Shown here piece by piece: positions 17,353-25,838 of a stretch of DNA of 40,488 bases; the first letter of the stretch is position 1; every line of letters begins with the position of its first letter. The position numbers were made by a program, and so were the translations under genes. The notes below the pieces were generated by a model that worked only from the letters and a program-made list of their open reading frames with translations, was not told where the DNA came from and searched no databases. The DNA is from Legionellales bacterium RIFCSPHIGHO2_12_FULL_35_11 (GTDB lineage Bacteria > Pseudomonadota > Gammaproteobacteria > Legionellales > Legionellaceae). The stretch lies in NCBI GenBank assembly GCA_001803185.1, contig MHBB01000016.1:1975-42462 (forward strand), given 5' to 3'.

Positions 17353-17374
17353 TGAAGTATAGGATGTTTAGTAA

Positions 17375-18751
17375 ATGAAAAATCAAAAGCGCGCCCTTAG
17401 TGTGTTTGCTTTGGTTATGATTAATGTGATCGCCGTAGATAATCTAAGAACGTTGCCAATTTCGGCAAAGATTGGCTTGCCTTTAGTATCATATTATCTG
17501 ATTGCAGCACTTACTTATTTTGTTCCGGTAGCACTAGTTGCCGCCGAACTCGCATCAACATTCCCCAAAGCTGGTGGAATTTACGTTTGGGTAAGAGAAG
17601 CATTTGGTAAACGCTCAGCATTTATAACTATTTGGTTACAGTGGATATATAATGTAGTGTGGTATCCAACTATATTAATCTTTATAGCAGAGACATTTAC
17701 ATATCTTTTTAATCCTGAATTAGCTACTAATAAAACTTATCTAGTTAGTATGGTAGTTGGATTATTTTGGGTGTTTACGCTCTTAAATTGTTTCGGTATG
17801 AAAATTTCCGGGATGATTAGTATAATTGGTGCAACAGTAGGTACAATTTTACCTATGTTAGGGGTGATAGCGCTTGGTATTTTATGGTATTTAAATGGGC
17901 ATCCATTAGCTATTGATTTCAAAGGTTCTTTGCTGCCAGATTTCAGTTCCTTCGGAAATCTGGCAATATTTTCGGCAATTCTTTTTGGACTACTTGGTGT
18001 TGAAATGTCGGCTATTCATGCTGAAGATGTAAAAAATCCTCAAAGAGATTACCCCAGAGCCTTATTTTATTCGGTAGTTATAATCATTACTACTTTAGTA
18101 TTTGGATCTTTAGCAATTGTAGCAGTTGTGCCCGCTCAGAAGCTAAATCTTGTTTCTGGTTTTATTGATGCTTATGCAATATTTTTTAAAAAATATAATA
18201 TGCCTTGGATGCTTGATATTACAGTTTGGTTGGTAATAATCGGGGGATTAAGTGGTGTTTCAGCTTGGATTATCGGTCCAAGTAGAGGTTTATTGATTTC
18301 TGCACATGATAAATGTTTACCTCATCATTTTACTCGTGTTAATAAACATGGCGCTCCAGTTTTTATTTTAGTCTTGCAAGCTATTATAGTGACGATATTG
18401 AGCTCTCTTTTATTACTAGTTAATTCTGTAAGCAGCGCGTATTGGATGCTTACAGAGCTTTGCGCTCAGCTTGCTCTGCTCGTGTATGTGTTTCTTTTTG
18501 CAGCAGGAATAAAGCTTAGATACAGTCATCCAGATACTCCTCGAGCTTATAAAATTCCAGGCGGGAAATTTGGGATTTGGTTTGTAGCAGGCATGGGTTT
18601 TTTATGTTGTTTAGTAACAATCATAATAGGATTTGTACCTCCATCACAGATTAATATGGAAAACGTCATATTTTTCGAAGGATTTTTAATATCTGGGTTA
18701 ATACTTTTCGTAGTTGTTCCATGGCTTTTGGCAAAACGATTTGTAAAATAA
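17375..18751 (+). CDS. APC-superfamily amino acid permease
   Basis: A 458-residue inner-membrane transporter with about 12 hydrophobic segments. The N-terminal 'RALSVFALVMINVIAVDNLRTLP' and 'TFPKAGGIYVWVREAFG' match the APC (amino acid-polyamine-organocation) family, especially the glutamate/GABA-antiporter-like branch. Also typical are 'GLLGVEMSAIHAEDVKNPQRDYPRAL' in TM6 and 'GPSRGLLISAHDKCLPHHFTRVNKHGAP'. The substrate cannot be told from sequence. It follows acnA in the same direction but is now separated by the family A insertion. Before insertion the gap would have been only about 19 bp, so the two genes may once have been co-transcribed. Confidence 0.87.
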   Translation: MKNQKRALSVFALVMINVIAVDNLRTLPISAKIGLPLVSYYLIAALTYFVPVALVAAELASTFPKAGGIYVWVREAFGKRSAFITIWLQWIYNVVWYPTILIFIAETFTYLFNPELATNKTYLVSMVVGLFWVFTLLNCFGMKISGMISIIGATVGTILPMLGVIALGILWYLNGHPLAIDFKGSLLPDFSSFGNLAIFSAILFGLLGVEMSAIHAEDVKNPQRDYPRALFYSVVIIITTLVFGSLAIVAVVPAQKLNLVSGFIDAYAIFFKKYNMPWMLDITVWLVIIGGLSGVSAWIIGPSRGLLISAHDKCLPHHFTRVNKHGAPVFILVLQAIIVTILSSLLLLVNSVSSAYWMLTELCAQLALLVYVFLFAAGIKLRYSHPDTPRAYKIPGGKFGIWFVAGMGFLCCLVTIIIGFVPPSQINMENVIFFEGFLISGLILFVVVPWLLAKRFVK

Positions 18752-18759
18752 AATAAATT

Positions 18760-19305
18760 TTATTCTTTTACCTCAAGATTAGAAATAATTTTTTTTACGC
18801 CACGTATGTTATGAGCTCTTTTTAAGATAGCAGCTATAGATTTACTTGATTTTACAGTACCTGAAACGGTTACGACCCCATTGACAGTAGTCGCATTAAT
18901 TCCAACTAGTGGAATAGATTCATCATCAATAACTTTAGCTTCTAAAACTGCAGCTTCAAATTTGGTGGTGATGTATGCGTCAGTGAAGGATGTATTAACA
19001 CGCTTTATTTCCAGATCACTAGCATCAATAGATTTAACACCTTTAGTTGATGTTGCAGTTTTTAAGGTTTTTACAAAAGAAGCTTTATCATTCACATAAC
19101 CACTAAGGACTACCTCGCCATTATTAGTTGTAACTGAAATATTAAGAGGATTTAAATCTTTATCTTTAGTAATTTTGCCTTTAATAACGGTAGTAATCAG
19201 CGAATCGCTTATTTCTTGTTTAACTTGCGTAATATTAGCAAATACTTTTGTTTGAATAGCAAGCAACATGAAAAAAACAATAAAATGTCTGGAAATTTTA
19301 ATCAT
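18760..19305 (-). CDS. Secreted BON-domain protein (OsmY-like)
   Basis: A 181-residue exported protein. A signal peptide spans residues 1-23 ('FFMLLAIQTKVFA', then the likely cleavage). Two BON domains follow at about 30-98 and 107-180, each with the hydrophobic 'VxxxxGxVxLxGxV' centre: 'TTNNGEVVLSGYVNDKA' and 'TTVNGVVTVSGTVKSSK'. Each closes with a 'GVKSI' or 'GVKKIISNLEV' segment. The layout resembles E. coli OsmY, a periplasmic protein linked to envelope stress and lipid interfaces. The gene is convergent with the permease, with only 8 bp between stops. Its upstream side carries the family C element. Confidence 0.87.
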   Translation of the reverse strand: MIKISRHFIVFFMLLAIQTKVFANITQVKQEISDSLITTVIKGKITKDKDLNPLNISVTTNNGEVVLSGYVNDKASFVKTLKTATSTKGVKSIDASDLEIKRVNTSFTDAYITTKFEAAVLEAKVIDDESIPLVGINATTVNGVVTVSGTVKSSKSIAAILKRAHNIRGVKKIISNLEVKE

Positions 19306-19325
19306 AATAGTTACAATCCGTTAGT

Positions 19326-19479
19326 CTGGACTTTAATGACTTTTTCAAAAAGCACTCAAAATTGTCGTCTTTGTGAACAAAGTGAAGCAATCTAGAGGCG
19401 TTTAAGGGCTCTAGATTGCTTCACTATCGCTCGCAAAGACGCATTTTAGAACATGTCTTTAAAAAGTCATAAAGTCCAG
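19326..19479. mobile_element. MITE-like family C
   Basis: A 154-bp palindromic element in the gap between BON protein and pyrD. Its ends are near-perfect inverted repeats (CTGGACTTTAATGACTTTTT versus the complement of AAAAAGTCATAAAGTCCAG, one base indel). An inner pair reads GAAGCAATCTAGAG / CTCTAGATTGCTTC with GTCTTTG/CAAAGAC further out. It is flanked by the 5-bp direct repeat TTAGT (19321-19325 and 19480-19484). The inner 'attgcttcactatcgctcgcaaagac' resembles dispersed palindromic repeats known in several intracellular bacteria. No ORF. Confidence 0.82.
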
Positions 19480-19534
19480 TTAGTAGCAGTTGAGTGATTA
19501 TATCATATTAAATTAAAAAAAAGGAGTGCACATT

Positions 19535-20563
19535 TTGTACTCATCAATCAGGAATATATTATTTTATTTTCCACCGGAGATAGCGCACGAGCTATGTTTA
19601 AAATTTTTAAGATTTATTCCATCTGGTATGTTCACTAGACCAAAAAATAATCCTATAAATGTAATGGGTATTGAGTTTCCTCATAGGATAGGTCTTGCAG
19701 CTGGTTTTGATAAAAATGCCGAATATTTAGATAGTCTATCTAAGTTAGGATTTTCTTTTATTGAAGTTGGTACAGTAACATTAAATCCACAAGTTGGTAA
19801 TCCAAAACCACGGTTATTTAGACTGCCGCACGAAGAGGCAATTATTAATCGGATGGGGTTTAATAATTTTGGTGTAGATGTTTTAGTTGAAAATATAAAA
19901 AAATCAAGTTACCAGGGTATTCTTGGTGTGAATATAGGTAAAAACAAAAATACATCTCTAGCAAGAGCAGCAGATGATTATATGATTTGTTTACAAAAGG
20001 TATATCCTTATGCATCATATGTCACAATAAATATTTCATCACCAAACACGTCAGAGCTTAGAAAGTTGCAGGGAACGCAATATTTAGGAGACTTGCTTAA
20101 AAAATTAAGGCAAGAACAATTAGAGTTAGCGAATAGATATAACCGTTATGTTCCATTGGTACTTAAAATATCACCAGATGAGAGTGATGAGGTTTTAAAG
20201 AATATTGTTGAAATGGTTTTGAAAAATAAGATATCGGCAATAATCGCAACAAATACTAGCGTTTCACGAGCTAATATATCAAATTGTAAATATAAAAATG
20301 AAATTGGCGGCTTAAGTGGTAGGCCAATTATTGACAACTCAACTTCAACATTACGGACTATAAAAAAACTTGTAGGATCTGATGTTGGTTTAATTGGTTC
20401 AGGCGGGATAAATTCAATTACAGACGCAAAAGCTAAAATTGAAGCTGGAGCTGAAATTTTACAATTGTATACAGGCCTAATTTATCATGGACCAAATCTT
20501 ATAATAGAACTATGTAAGGCATTAGCACGGTTGTCGCATCAAAATTTAATCAATAAGGCGTAG
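19535..20563 (+). CDS. pyrD: Dihydroorotate dehydrogenase (quinone), class 2
   Basis: FMN enzyme of pyrimidine synthesis, oxidising dihydroorotate to orotate with quinone at the inner membrane. Motifs are 'GLAAGFDKNAEYLDSLSKLGF', 'EVGTVTLNPQVGNPKPRLFRL', 'NRMGFNN', 'NISSPNTSELRKLQ' (catalytic Ser) and 'LIGSGGI'. I start it at TTG 19535 (342 residues): AAGGAG ends 8 bp upstream, and 'MYSSIRNILFYFPPEIAHE' aligns with the normal PyrD start. The in-frame GTG at 19526 overlaps the ribosome site itself. The N-terminal helix pair needed for membrane contact is present, confirming class 2. Confidence 0.94.
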   Translation: MYSSIRNILFYFPPEIAHELCLKFLRFIPSGMFTRPKNNPINVMGIEFPHRIGLAAGFDKNAEYLDSLSKLGFSFIEVGTVTLNPQVGNPKPRLFRLPHEEAIINRMGFNNFGVDVLVENIKKSSYQGILGVNIGKNKNTSLARAADDYMICLQKVYPYASYVTINISSPNTSELRKLQGTQYLGDLLKKLRQEQLELANRYNRYVPLVLKISPDESDEVLKNIVEMVLKNKISAIIATNTSVSRANISNCKYKNEIGGLSGRPIIDNSTSTLRTIKKLVGSDVGLIGSGGINSITDAKAKIEAGAEILQLYTGLIYHGPNLIIELCKALARLSHQNLINKA

Positions 20564-20581
20564 GTTGGGCCTTGGCCCAAC
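20564..20581 (+). terminator. GC-rich hairpin after pyrD
   Basis: An 8-bp perfect stem GTTGGGCC/GGCCCAAC begins directly after the pyrD stop. It is not followed by a T-run, so it may be a stabilising 3' end, a dispersed repeat or a weak terminator. The rest of the gap to deoB (20582-20693) shows no gene; 'gcttgtttttctagg' at 20598-20612 resembles one end of family B but has no partner. Confidence 0.4.
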
Positions 20582-20693
20582 ATAGTGAAGTTTCATAGCT
20601 TGTTTTTCTAGGATTATGGCCTGTTGTTGACAATAGACCATTTTTGAAACCTTAATGTAGAGGTAAGATTATACATGGGGAGATAAAGTCATA

Positions 20694-21917
20694 CTATAAG
20701 AATGAAACTCCGTGACTAACAGGTTCTATCTGTAGGTGTTTAGCTATAGATTGTCCAATGTCTGCGAAAGAATCGCGTCTACCAATAAATTTGTTAGGAA
20801 TATTTTTGCCATAAACTAAAACAGGGACGTGTTCTCTTGTATGATCAGTGCCAGGAAAAGTAGGATCACACCCATGATCTGCGCTAATGATTACTAAATC
20901 TTGCGCATTTAATAAATTATCAATTTCAGGCATTCTTTTATCAAATTCTTCTAGAGCATGCGCATATCCAGTGATGTCTCTTCTATGTCCATATGAAGAA
21001 TCAAAATCAACGAAGTTCGTGAAAATTAAACTTCCTGCTTTTGCATCTTTTATTTCTTTTAATGTGGCATCGAATAAGGACATATTACCATTCGCCTTTA
21101 CTTTTTTCGTAAATCCTCGATGGGCAAAAATATCAGCAACTTTTCCGATACTAATTACATCATTTCCTGCATTAACTAATTTATCAAGCAATGTATCAGA
21201 AGGTGGAGGCGTGGCATAATCTTTTCGGTTCCCAGTTCTTGAAAAGTTACCAGATTCTCCGATAAAAGGCCTTGCTATTACCCGACCAATTTGATATTTG
21301 TCCACTAATTTTCTAGCTATTTCGCAAAGCTTATATAAGTTTTCTAGCCCAAAATACTCTTCATGCGCTGCAATTTGAAATACACTATCTGCTGATGTGT
21401 AAACTATAGGTTTTTTGCTTTTTATATGCTCATCGCCAAGTTCATTTATAATTTCAGTTCCAGAAGCATGTTTTTCACCCAGCACACCTGGAAGGTTGGC
21501 ACTTTTAATCATGGTATCGATAAGATTTTTGGGGAAACAGTTTTTTTTATCAGGAAAGTAACCCCAAGGAGTCATGACAGGCAATCCAGCTAACTCCCAG
21601 TGACCACTAGGTGTATCTTTTCCTAAACTTTGTTCTACTGCATATCCATATAATCCTTCTGGTTCAGGAATAGTTGCTAAGTCAATTATTTTTTTTCCTG
21701 AGCTTGCAATAGCAGCATGGTATAAACCTCTTCTAGCCAAGTTTGGAATGCGCAGCTCTCCATGCCTAGTAACGTCTGATTCAGCGAAACCATTTTTGCA
21801 GGCCTGAACTATGTGGCCAAATGTATCTGCTCCTTCATCGCCATATAAATTAGCATCTAAACTGGCGCCAATTCCAAGTGAATCTAAAAGTAAAATACAA
21901 ATTCTTCCCTCATTCAT
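20694..21917 (-). CDS. deoB: Phosphopentomutase
   Basis: Cytoplasmic metalloenzyme converting (deoxy)ribose-1-phosphate to the 5-phosphate, linking nucleoside breakdown to sugar metabolism. Alkaline-phosphatase-fold metal sites are visible: 'LLLDSLGIGAS' near the N-terminus, 'GKDTPSGHWE' with the phospho-acceptor Thr, 'TNFVDFDSSYGHRRD' and 'ADHGCDPTFPGTDHTREHVP'. The 407-residue length equals E. coli DeoB. It is last in a leftward operon, 13 bp after the second MFS gene, which suggests those transporters bring in nucleosides or related sugars (inference). Confidence 0.95.
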   Translation of the reverse strand: MNEGRICILLLDSLGIGASLDANLYGDEGADTFGHIVQACKNGFAESDVTRHGELRIPNLARRGLYHAAIASSGKKIIDLATIPEPEGLYGYAVEQSLGKDTPSGHWELAGLPVMTPWGYFPDKKNCFPKNLIDTMIKSANLPGVLGEKHASGTEIINELGDEHIKSKKPIVYTSADSVFQIAAHEEYFGLENLYKLCEIARKLVDKYQIGRVIARPFIGESGNFSRTGNRKDYATPPPSDTLLDKLVNAGNDVISIGKVADIFAHRGFTKKVKANGNMSLFDATLKEIKDAKAGSLIFTNFVDFDSSYGHRRDITGYAHALEEFDKRMPEIDNLLNAQDLVIISADHGCDPTFPGTDHTREHVPVLVYGKNIPNKFIGRRDSFADIGQSIAKHLQIEPVSHGVSFL

Positions 21918-21930
21918 CCTAAATTTATCC

Positions 21931-23208
21931 TTATATTCTATGACAGAATGTTTCTTTTAAGCCAATTAAAGAAATAGCAGCTAAAATTAATCCTATAGGT
22001 AATAGATTTGTCGCAAATTGAAAATCTGCTAACGAATAAGTAGGTGTATTATTGAAAATTTGCATGCCACCATGCTTTATAAGTAATATACTAAAAATAT
22101 TTTGATAAATAATATAACCGCTCTGAGTTAAGATGGAGACAATGCTAACAGCAGTTGCAGTAATTGCAGAAGAGCTGCTTTCGGCAACAAGGGCGTAGCT
22201 TATTACTTGACTAGATGTAAAAAAACCTAACATAAAAAATAAAATAGCCATTCCTGAAAAACTTAAATCACCATATAAAATTCCAAGGATACAGAGCATT
22301 GACGCAATAACACCTGCTTTCATGGGGGCAATTCGCAGGCCAATTCTATCTGAAATCCAACCCATAAATGGCCCGCCTAAGATAGTTCCTAAAAATAACA
22401 TAGAGTTGATCATCGAAGCCGCTTCTTTATCAATACCTAGTCTTTGAACTAAATAAAGTGAGCCCATAACAGCACCAAATACTGCTATCGACATGTTCAT
22501 TAAACTACCGTATGCCGCCGCACGAATAGTTTGCGGGTTGAAATAGGTGGATTTTAGTGTTTCAAAGATTTTGATTTTTGTTTTGGTTGATTGAGAATTC
22601 TTATACGGGGCATCTTGAAGCACAGTAGCCATAATGAAAAGAATAAATAAACCAATCCAACCAATGTATATTAAAGAATTTCTCCAACCAATCAATAACA
22701 CAAGTTTTGTAAGAGGATATTGTGCTAACATTCCGCCCGTCATCGCTATGGTTACAATTACTCCTGTTACCATAGCCATTTTTTTGGGTGCAAACCAGCG
22801 TGATGTTATGCGAATTGGACCGAGAAAACAAAAAGCGCTGCCAATTCCTGTAACAAATCTACATCCTAAAGCAACAGCGAAAGAATGCGTATGAGCAAGG
22901 ATGAAAGTACTTATTACACAAAAAAACATGGCTAAAATCACTGTTTTTTTAGCTGAAAATCTATCGAGAGCTATTCCAGCAAAAAAAAGGAATACCACAT
23001 TTGATAAGTAGTAAATACTTGATAGATAAGTCATTTTATCGGCTTTTATTTGAAAGTCCCGCATAATATTATCAGCAATAGAAGCAAACATATTGCCCTG
23101 AATAAACTCATAAAAAAAGAATAAAGAAGCAACAAAACAGATAAACCAAGGAAGCAACTTGCTGTAGTTCTTTTTTATTTTAGATTGGCAGTTTTCCACG
23201 ATTTCCAC
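21931..23208 (-). CDS. MFS transporter (second of a tandem pair)
   Basis: A 425-residue major facilitator with 12 predicted helices. MFS loop motifs are 'GIALDRFSAKKTVIL' after TM2 and 'GWISDRIGLRIAPM' after TM8. The N-terminal 'LLPWFICFVASLFFFYEFIQGN' closely parallels the upstream gene's start, so the two are paralogues from a duplication. The style recalls the Pht/nutrient MFS family expanded in Legionella and Coxiella, some members of which carry amino acids or nucleosides; substrate here is unknown. Placed 10 bp after the first MFS gene and 13 bp before deoB. Confidence 0.87.
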   Translation of the reverse strand: MEIVENCQSKIKKNYSKLLPWFICFVASLFFFYEFIQGNMFASIADNIMRDFQIKADKMTYLSSIYYLSNVVFLFFAGIALDRFSAKKTVILAMFFCVISTFILAHTHSFAVALGCRFVTGIGSAFCFLGPIRITSRWFAPKKMAMVTGVIVTIAMTGGMLAQYPLTKLVLLIGWRNSLIYIGWIGLFILFIMATVLQDAPYKNSQSTKTKIKIFETLKSTYFNPQTIRAAAYGSLMNMSIAVFGAVMGSLYLVQRLGIDKEAASMINSMLFLGTILGGPFMGWISDRIGLRIAPMKAGVIASMLCILGILYGDLSFSGMAILFFMLGFFTSSQVISYALVAESSSSAITATAVSIVSILTQSGYIIYQNIFSILLIKHGGMQIFNNTPTYSLADFQFATNLLPIGLILAAISLIGLKETFCHRI

Positions 23209-23218
23209 CTAATACGTC

Positions 23219-24496
23219 CTATGATTGATCTTGATATGGTTTACAATATGTTTCACGCATGAAAATTATAGTCATTAATGCGATAACAGATGCACAAGGA
23301 AAAATTAGCATTGCAGCAGAGAAATTTGAAAAAGAGTTGTTTATTAATAAGCCAGAAGAATTATGTTGCATAATATAGCCAAATAAAACTTGACCAAACC
23401 CGCCTCCACTCATAATTATAACAGAGGCAATCCCAGTGGCTATACCTGTATTGCATGATTGATTACTTTCTGTGATGAGTGGGTAGCTAATTATTTGTGT
23501 GCTTGTAGTAAACCCAAGAGATAGAAATATACAGCTCAAGATAAATGGTGAATGAGGAGAGCTGTTTACTAAAGGTAAAGTAAGTAAAAGCGTAGTAATT
23601 GCGCCAAGTAGCATAAGAGGTTTTCTTTTGCCTATTTTGTCTGAAAGAAATCCAACAATAGGGCAGCCAAAAATGCTGCCAATGAAAATTAAACTTACAA
23701 TATTACTTGCTGAAATAGAGTTTAAGTTATGTACTTCGCTAAGATAACTTCCACCCCATAGAGCGCATAGCACCATTATCGGAAGATTTAAACAAGCTGT
23801 ATATATTCCGGAAAGCCAAGTTTGTTTGTTACATACTGCATCTCGATATTTTGACAGCCAAGATTTATTTTTGTTTATTTTCTTCAAAGTGGTATTTTTG
23901 TCTCGTACAAAAATGTATATCCAAGATAAAATTAGTATCCCAATAGCGGCATCAACCATAATAGCTTTTCTCCAACCAAAGCTATTATGCAAATAAGCAA
24001 ATGGAGTATGTGCTGCCATACCACCAAGAAAGGCCATAGTTACAATTGTACCTATTACCAATGCTTGCTTTCTTGGATGGAACCATCTAGAAACTAAAAC
24101 CACACAAGATAAAAAACAAAATGCATTTCCAATGCCAGTAAGTGCGTGAAATAATGCTGCCAGGTAAAAGGAATGTGTTAGGCCGAAGCCAATTGTCCCG
24201 ACTAGGCAAGTTAAAAGCGCAAGTAAAATTACTTTGCGCGCGGAAAAATTATCTAAAATAACCCCTGCGGGTAGCAAAAATATGACATTAGCCCAAATAA
24301 AAGCACTGGACATCCAGCTGAGCTTTGCTGCATTAATATTGAAGCTAGTTCGGAGTGCTTGATTAATAACATCAAAAACATTTAACTGGAAAAATTCGTA
24401 GAAGAAAAACATCCCAGCTGATAAGCAAATAAACCAAGACAGATAATTGCTTTGCTCGGTATGCCGTACATCTTCGCTACTTAGTGAGTTAGACAA
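23219..24496 (-). CDS. MFS transporter (first of a tandem pair)
   Basis: A 425-residue, 12-helix major facilitator. Loop motifs are 'GVILDNFSARKVIL' after TM2 and 'GFLSDKIGKRKPLM' after TM8; 'LTGIGNAFCFLS' and 'SRWFHPRKQALVIG' in TM4-5 are shared with the paralogue downstream. It starts at TTG 24496, preceded by GAGGA about 6 bp upstream, giving the N-terminus MSNSLSS. First gene of the MFS-MFS-deoB operon, with a likely promoter about 50 bp upstream. Co-transcription with phosphopentomutase favours a nucleoside or pentose substrate, but this is inference only. Confidence 0.87.
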   Translation of the reverse strand: MSNSLSSEDVRHTEQSNYLSWFICLSAGMFFFYEFFQLNVFDVINQALRTSFNINAAKLSWMSSAFIWANVIFLLPAGVILDNFSARKVILLALLTCLVGTIGFGLTHSFYLAALFHALTGIGNAFCFLSCVVLVSRWFHPRKQALVIGTIVTMAFLGGMAAHTPFAYLHNSFGWRKAIMVDAAIGILILSWIYIFVRDKNTTLKKINKNKSWLSKYRDAVCNKQTWLSGIYTACLNLPIMVLCALWGGSYLSEVHNLNSISASNIVSLIFIGSIFGCPIVGFLSDKIGKRKPLMLLGAITTLLLTLPLVNSSPHSPFILSCIFLSLGFTTSTQIISYPLITESNQSCNTGIATGIASVIIMSGGGFGQVLFGYIMQHNSSGLLINNSFSNFSAAMLIFPCASVIALMTIIFMRETYCKPYQDQS

Positions 24497-24546
24497 AAAT
24501 ATTCCTCGGGTTGTATGGCTTAATGTTTATAACTTTAATTTCGCGC

Positions 24547-24576
24547 ATTATATCAAAGTAAAGTAATTTTTGGTAA
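24547..24576 (-). promoter_or_regulatory. Likely sigma-70 promoter for MFS-MFS-deoB
   Basis: On the minus strand, TTACCA (24576-24571) and TATAAT (24552-24547) are 18 bp apart. The -10 is a perfect consensus match and the -35 matches four of six. It lies about 50 bp before the TTG start of the first MFS gene. Confidence 0.45.
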
Positions 24577-24656
24577 TTTTTTTCATATCTACTCGGTTGA
24601 TTTAACAGAAAACCATGCCACAATTAAAGTATGTTAATTTTAATCAAGATTAATCT

Positions 24657-25802
24657 ATGCCTATTACTTATGAACAAGAAAAAGTTGAAAACCTACGCGA
24701 TGCTTGTAATAAAATTTTACAAAATACACAGCATGAGTTGCGTGAGTTGCCGTACAACGATAATCAACAATTAGAAAAAACACTAATTGTAGAATATAAA
24801 CAACATTATGAGGATGCAGATAAGCCATGCTCTATAAGTATTCACAACTCTAGCAATAAAAAATTGACAACCATTAGAGATAACGTTGGGGGGAATTTTT
24901 ATCATTTATCAAGTAAATTGAAGGCATTTTGTGAAGAGTTAAATTCTGATGAATTACAGCCATTTTTTGATGACTCATGCAGTAATCTTTATCGTGTTGT
25001 AGATATTACTAGACTCACTGCCGATAATTGTTATTCGGATGAAGACTTAGCTAGTATGTTATCTAATCCAATTATTTGTAAGATATCCAGCTTAAAAAAA
25101 TCTGCAAATAAGTTGATGGAAGCAGATGAAAAATTACGTGACTATCGCTGTAAAAATTATACTAAAAACAATAGGCCTAAACATTGGTCATGGGATGACC
25201 TAAGTTTTTGTTTGTTCAAAATTATATTTCCAATCATACTAGCTACGATACTTTTGCTATTCGGTGCATTGTTTGCAGTATCAGGATTCTTGATAGGTAG
25301 TTTTCCTACTGTCCTCGTTGGAGCGATCGGAACGGTAGCCTCATACGTCATATTTCGGGAAGCATTTAATAGTAGCATAGAATTTTGTAGGATTACACAT
25401 AGAGATCAGAAATTAATTGATTTTGAAAAACAAGTGACAACGTGTGAAAAAGAGTACATCAATGATAGTGGTATGCTGTTAGGTCTTTATGAAAAAGATC
25501 CGAATCATCTTCTCTTTTCATGTTTAGATAAAAAAAACGTAATGAAAGATATAAGTAGTATTGAGTATGTATTTCGGCATGATACTCTAGATATAAGCAA
25601 GATTAATGATTTGCCAAATAAATTAGAGGATTTCATTTATACAATAAAAACATCATATCATGCGGAATTAGCCGCTAATCGCAAAAACAAGAATATCATG
25701 AACACTGAAGCTATAAATGCTTTATCGCAATTGAGTGGATATGAATTCAAAGAATTAATAAAAAACATTGATGATAAGCGTAATCATTACACCAAATCAT
25801 GA
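24657..25802 (+). CDS. Orphan protein with a central two-helix membrane hairpin
   Basis: Not recognised. The 381-residue protein has a soluble N-terminal part (1-180) that is charged and helix-rich. It has two adjacent hydrophobic segments at about 184-209 and 211-233 joined by a short Gly-Ser-Phe-Pro turn, and a soluble C-terminal part (about 236-381), also probably helical. This soluble-hairpin-soluble plan is common among secreted effectors that insert in host membranes, in Legionella and Coxiella for example. No enzyme motif or signal peptide is seen, and no clear secretion signal was identified. It stands alone in an accessory pocket, divergent from the MFS operon. ATG 24657 has only a poor ribosome site. 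Confidence 0.7.
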   Translation: MPITYEQEKVENLRDACNKILQNTQHELRELPYNDNQQLEKTLIVEYKQHYEDADKPCSISIHNSSNKKLTTIRDNVGGNFYHLSSKLKAFCEELNSDELQPFFDDSCSNLYRVVDITRLTADNCYSDEDLASMLSNPIICKISSLKKSANKLMEADEKLRDYRCKNYTKNNRPKHWSWDDLSFCLFKIIFPIILATILLLFGALFAVSGFLIGSFPTVLVGAIGTVASYVIFREAFNSSIEFCRITHRDQKLIDFEKQVTTCEKEYINDSGMLLGLYEKDPNHLLFSCLDKKNVMKDISSIEYVFRHDTLDISKINDLPNKLEDFIYTIKTSYHAELAANRKNKNIMNTEAINALSQLSGYEFKELIKNIDDKRNHYTKS

Positions 25803-25838
25803 GCGAATACTAAATTCAGTGGTTTTTAATCGGAATGA

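Noticed and set aside
19526-19534. GTG start for pyrD
   Set aside because: The codon overlaps the AAGGAG ribosome site; TTG 19535 has correct spacing and matches the PyrD start.
20598-20612. Right-end-like fragment of family B after pyrD
   Set aside because: Only 'gcttgtttttctagg' matches, with no left end or direct repeat; could be chance or a tiny remnant.
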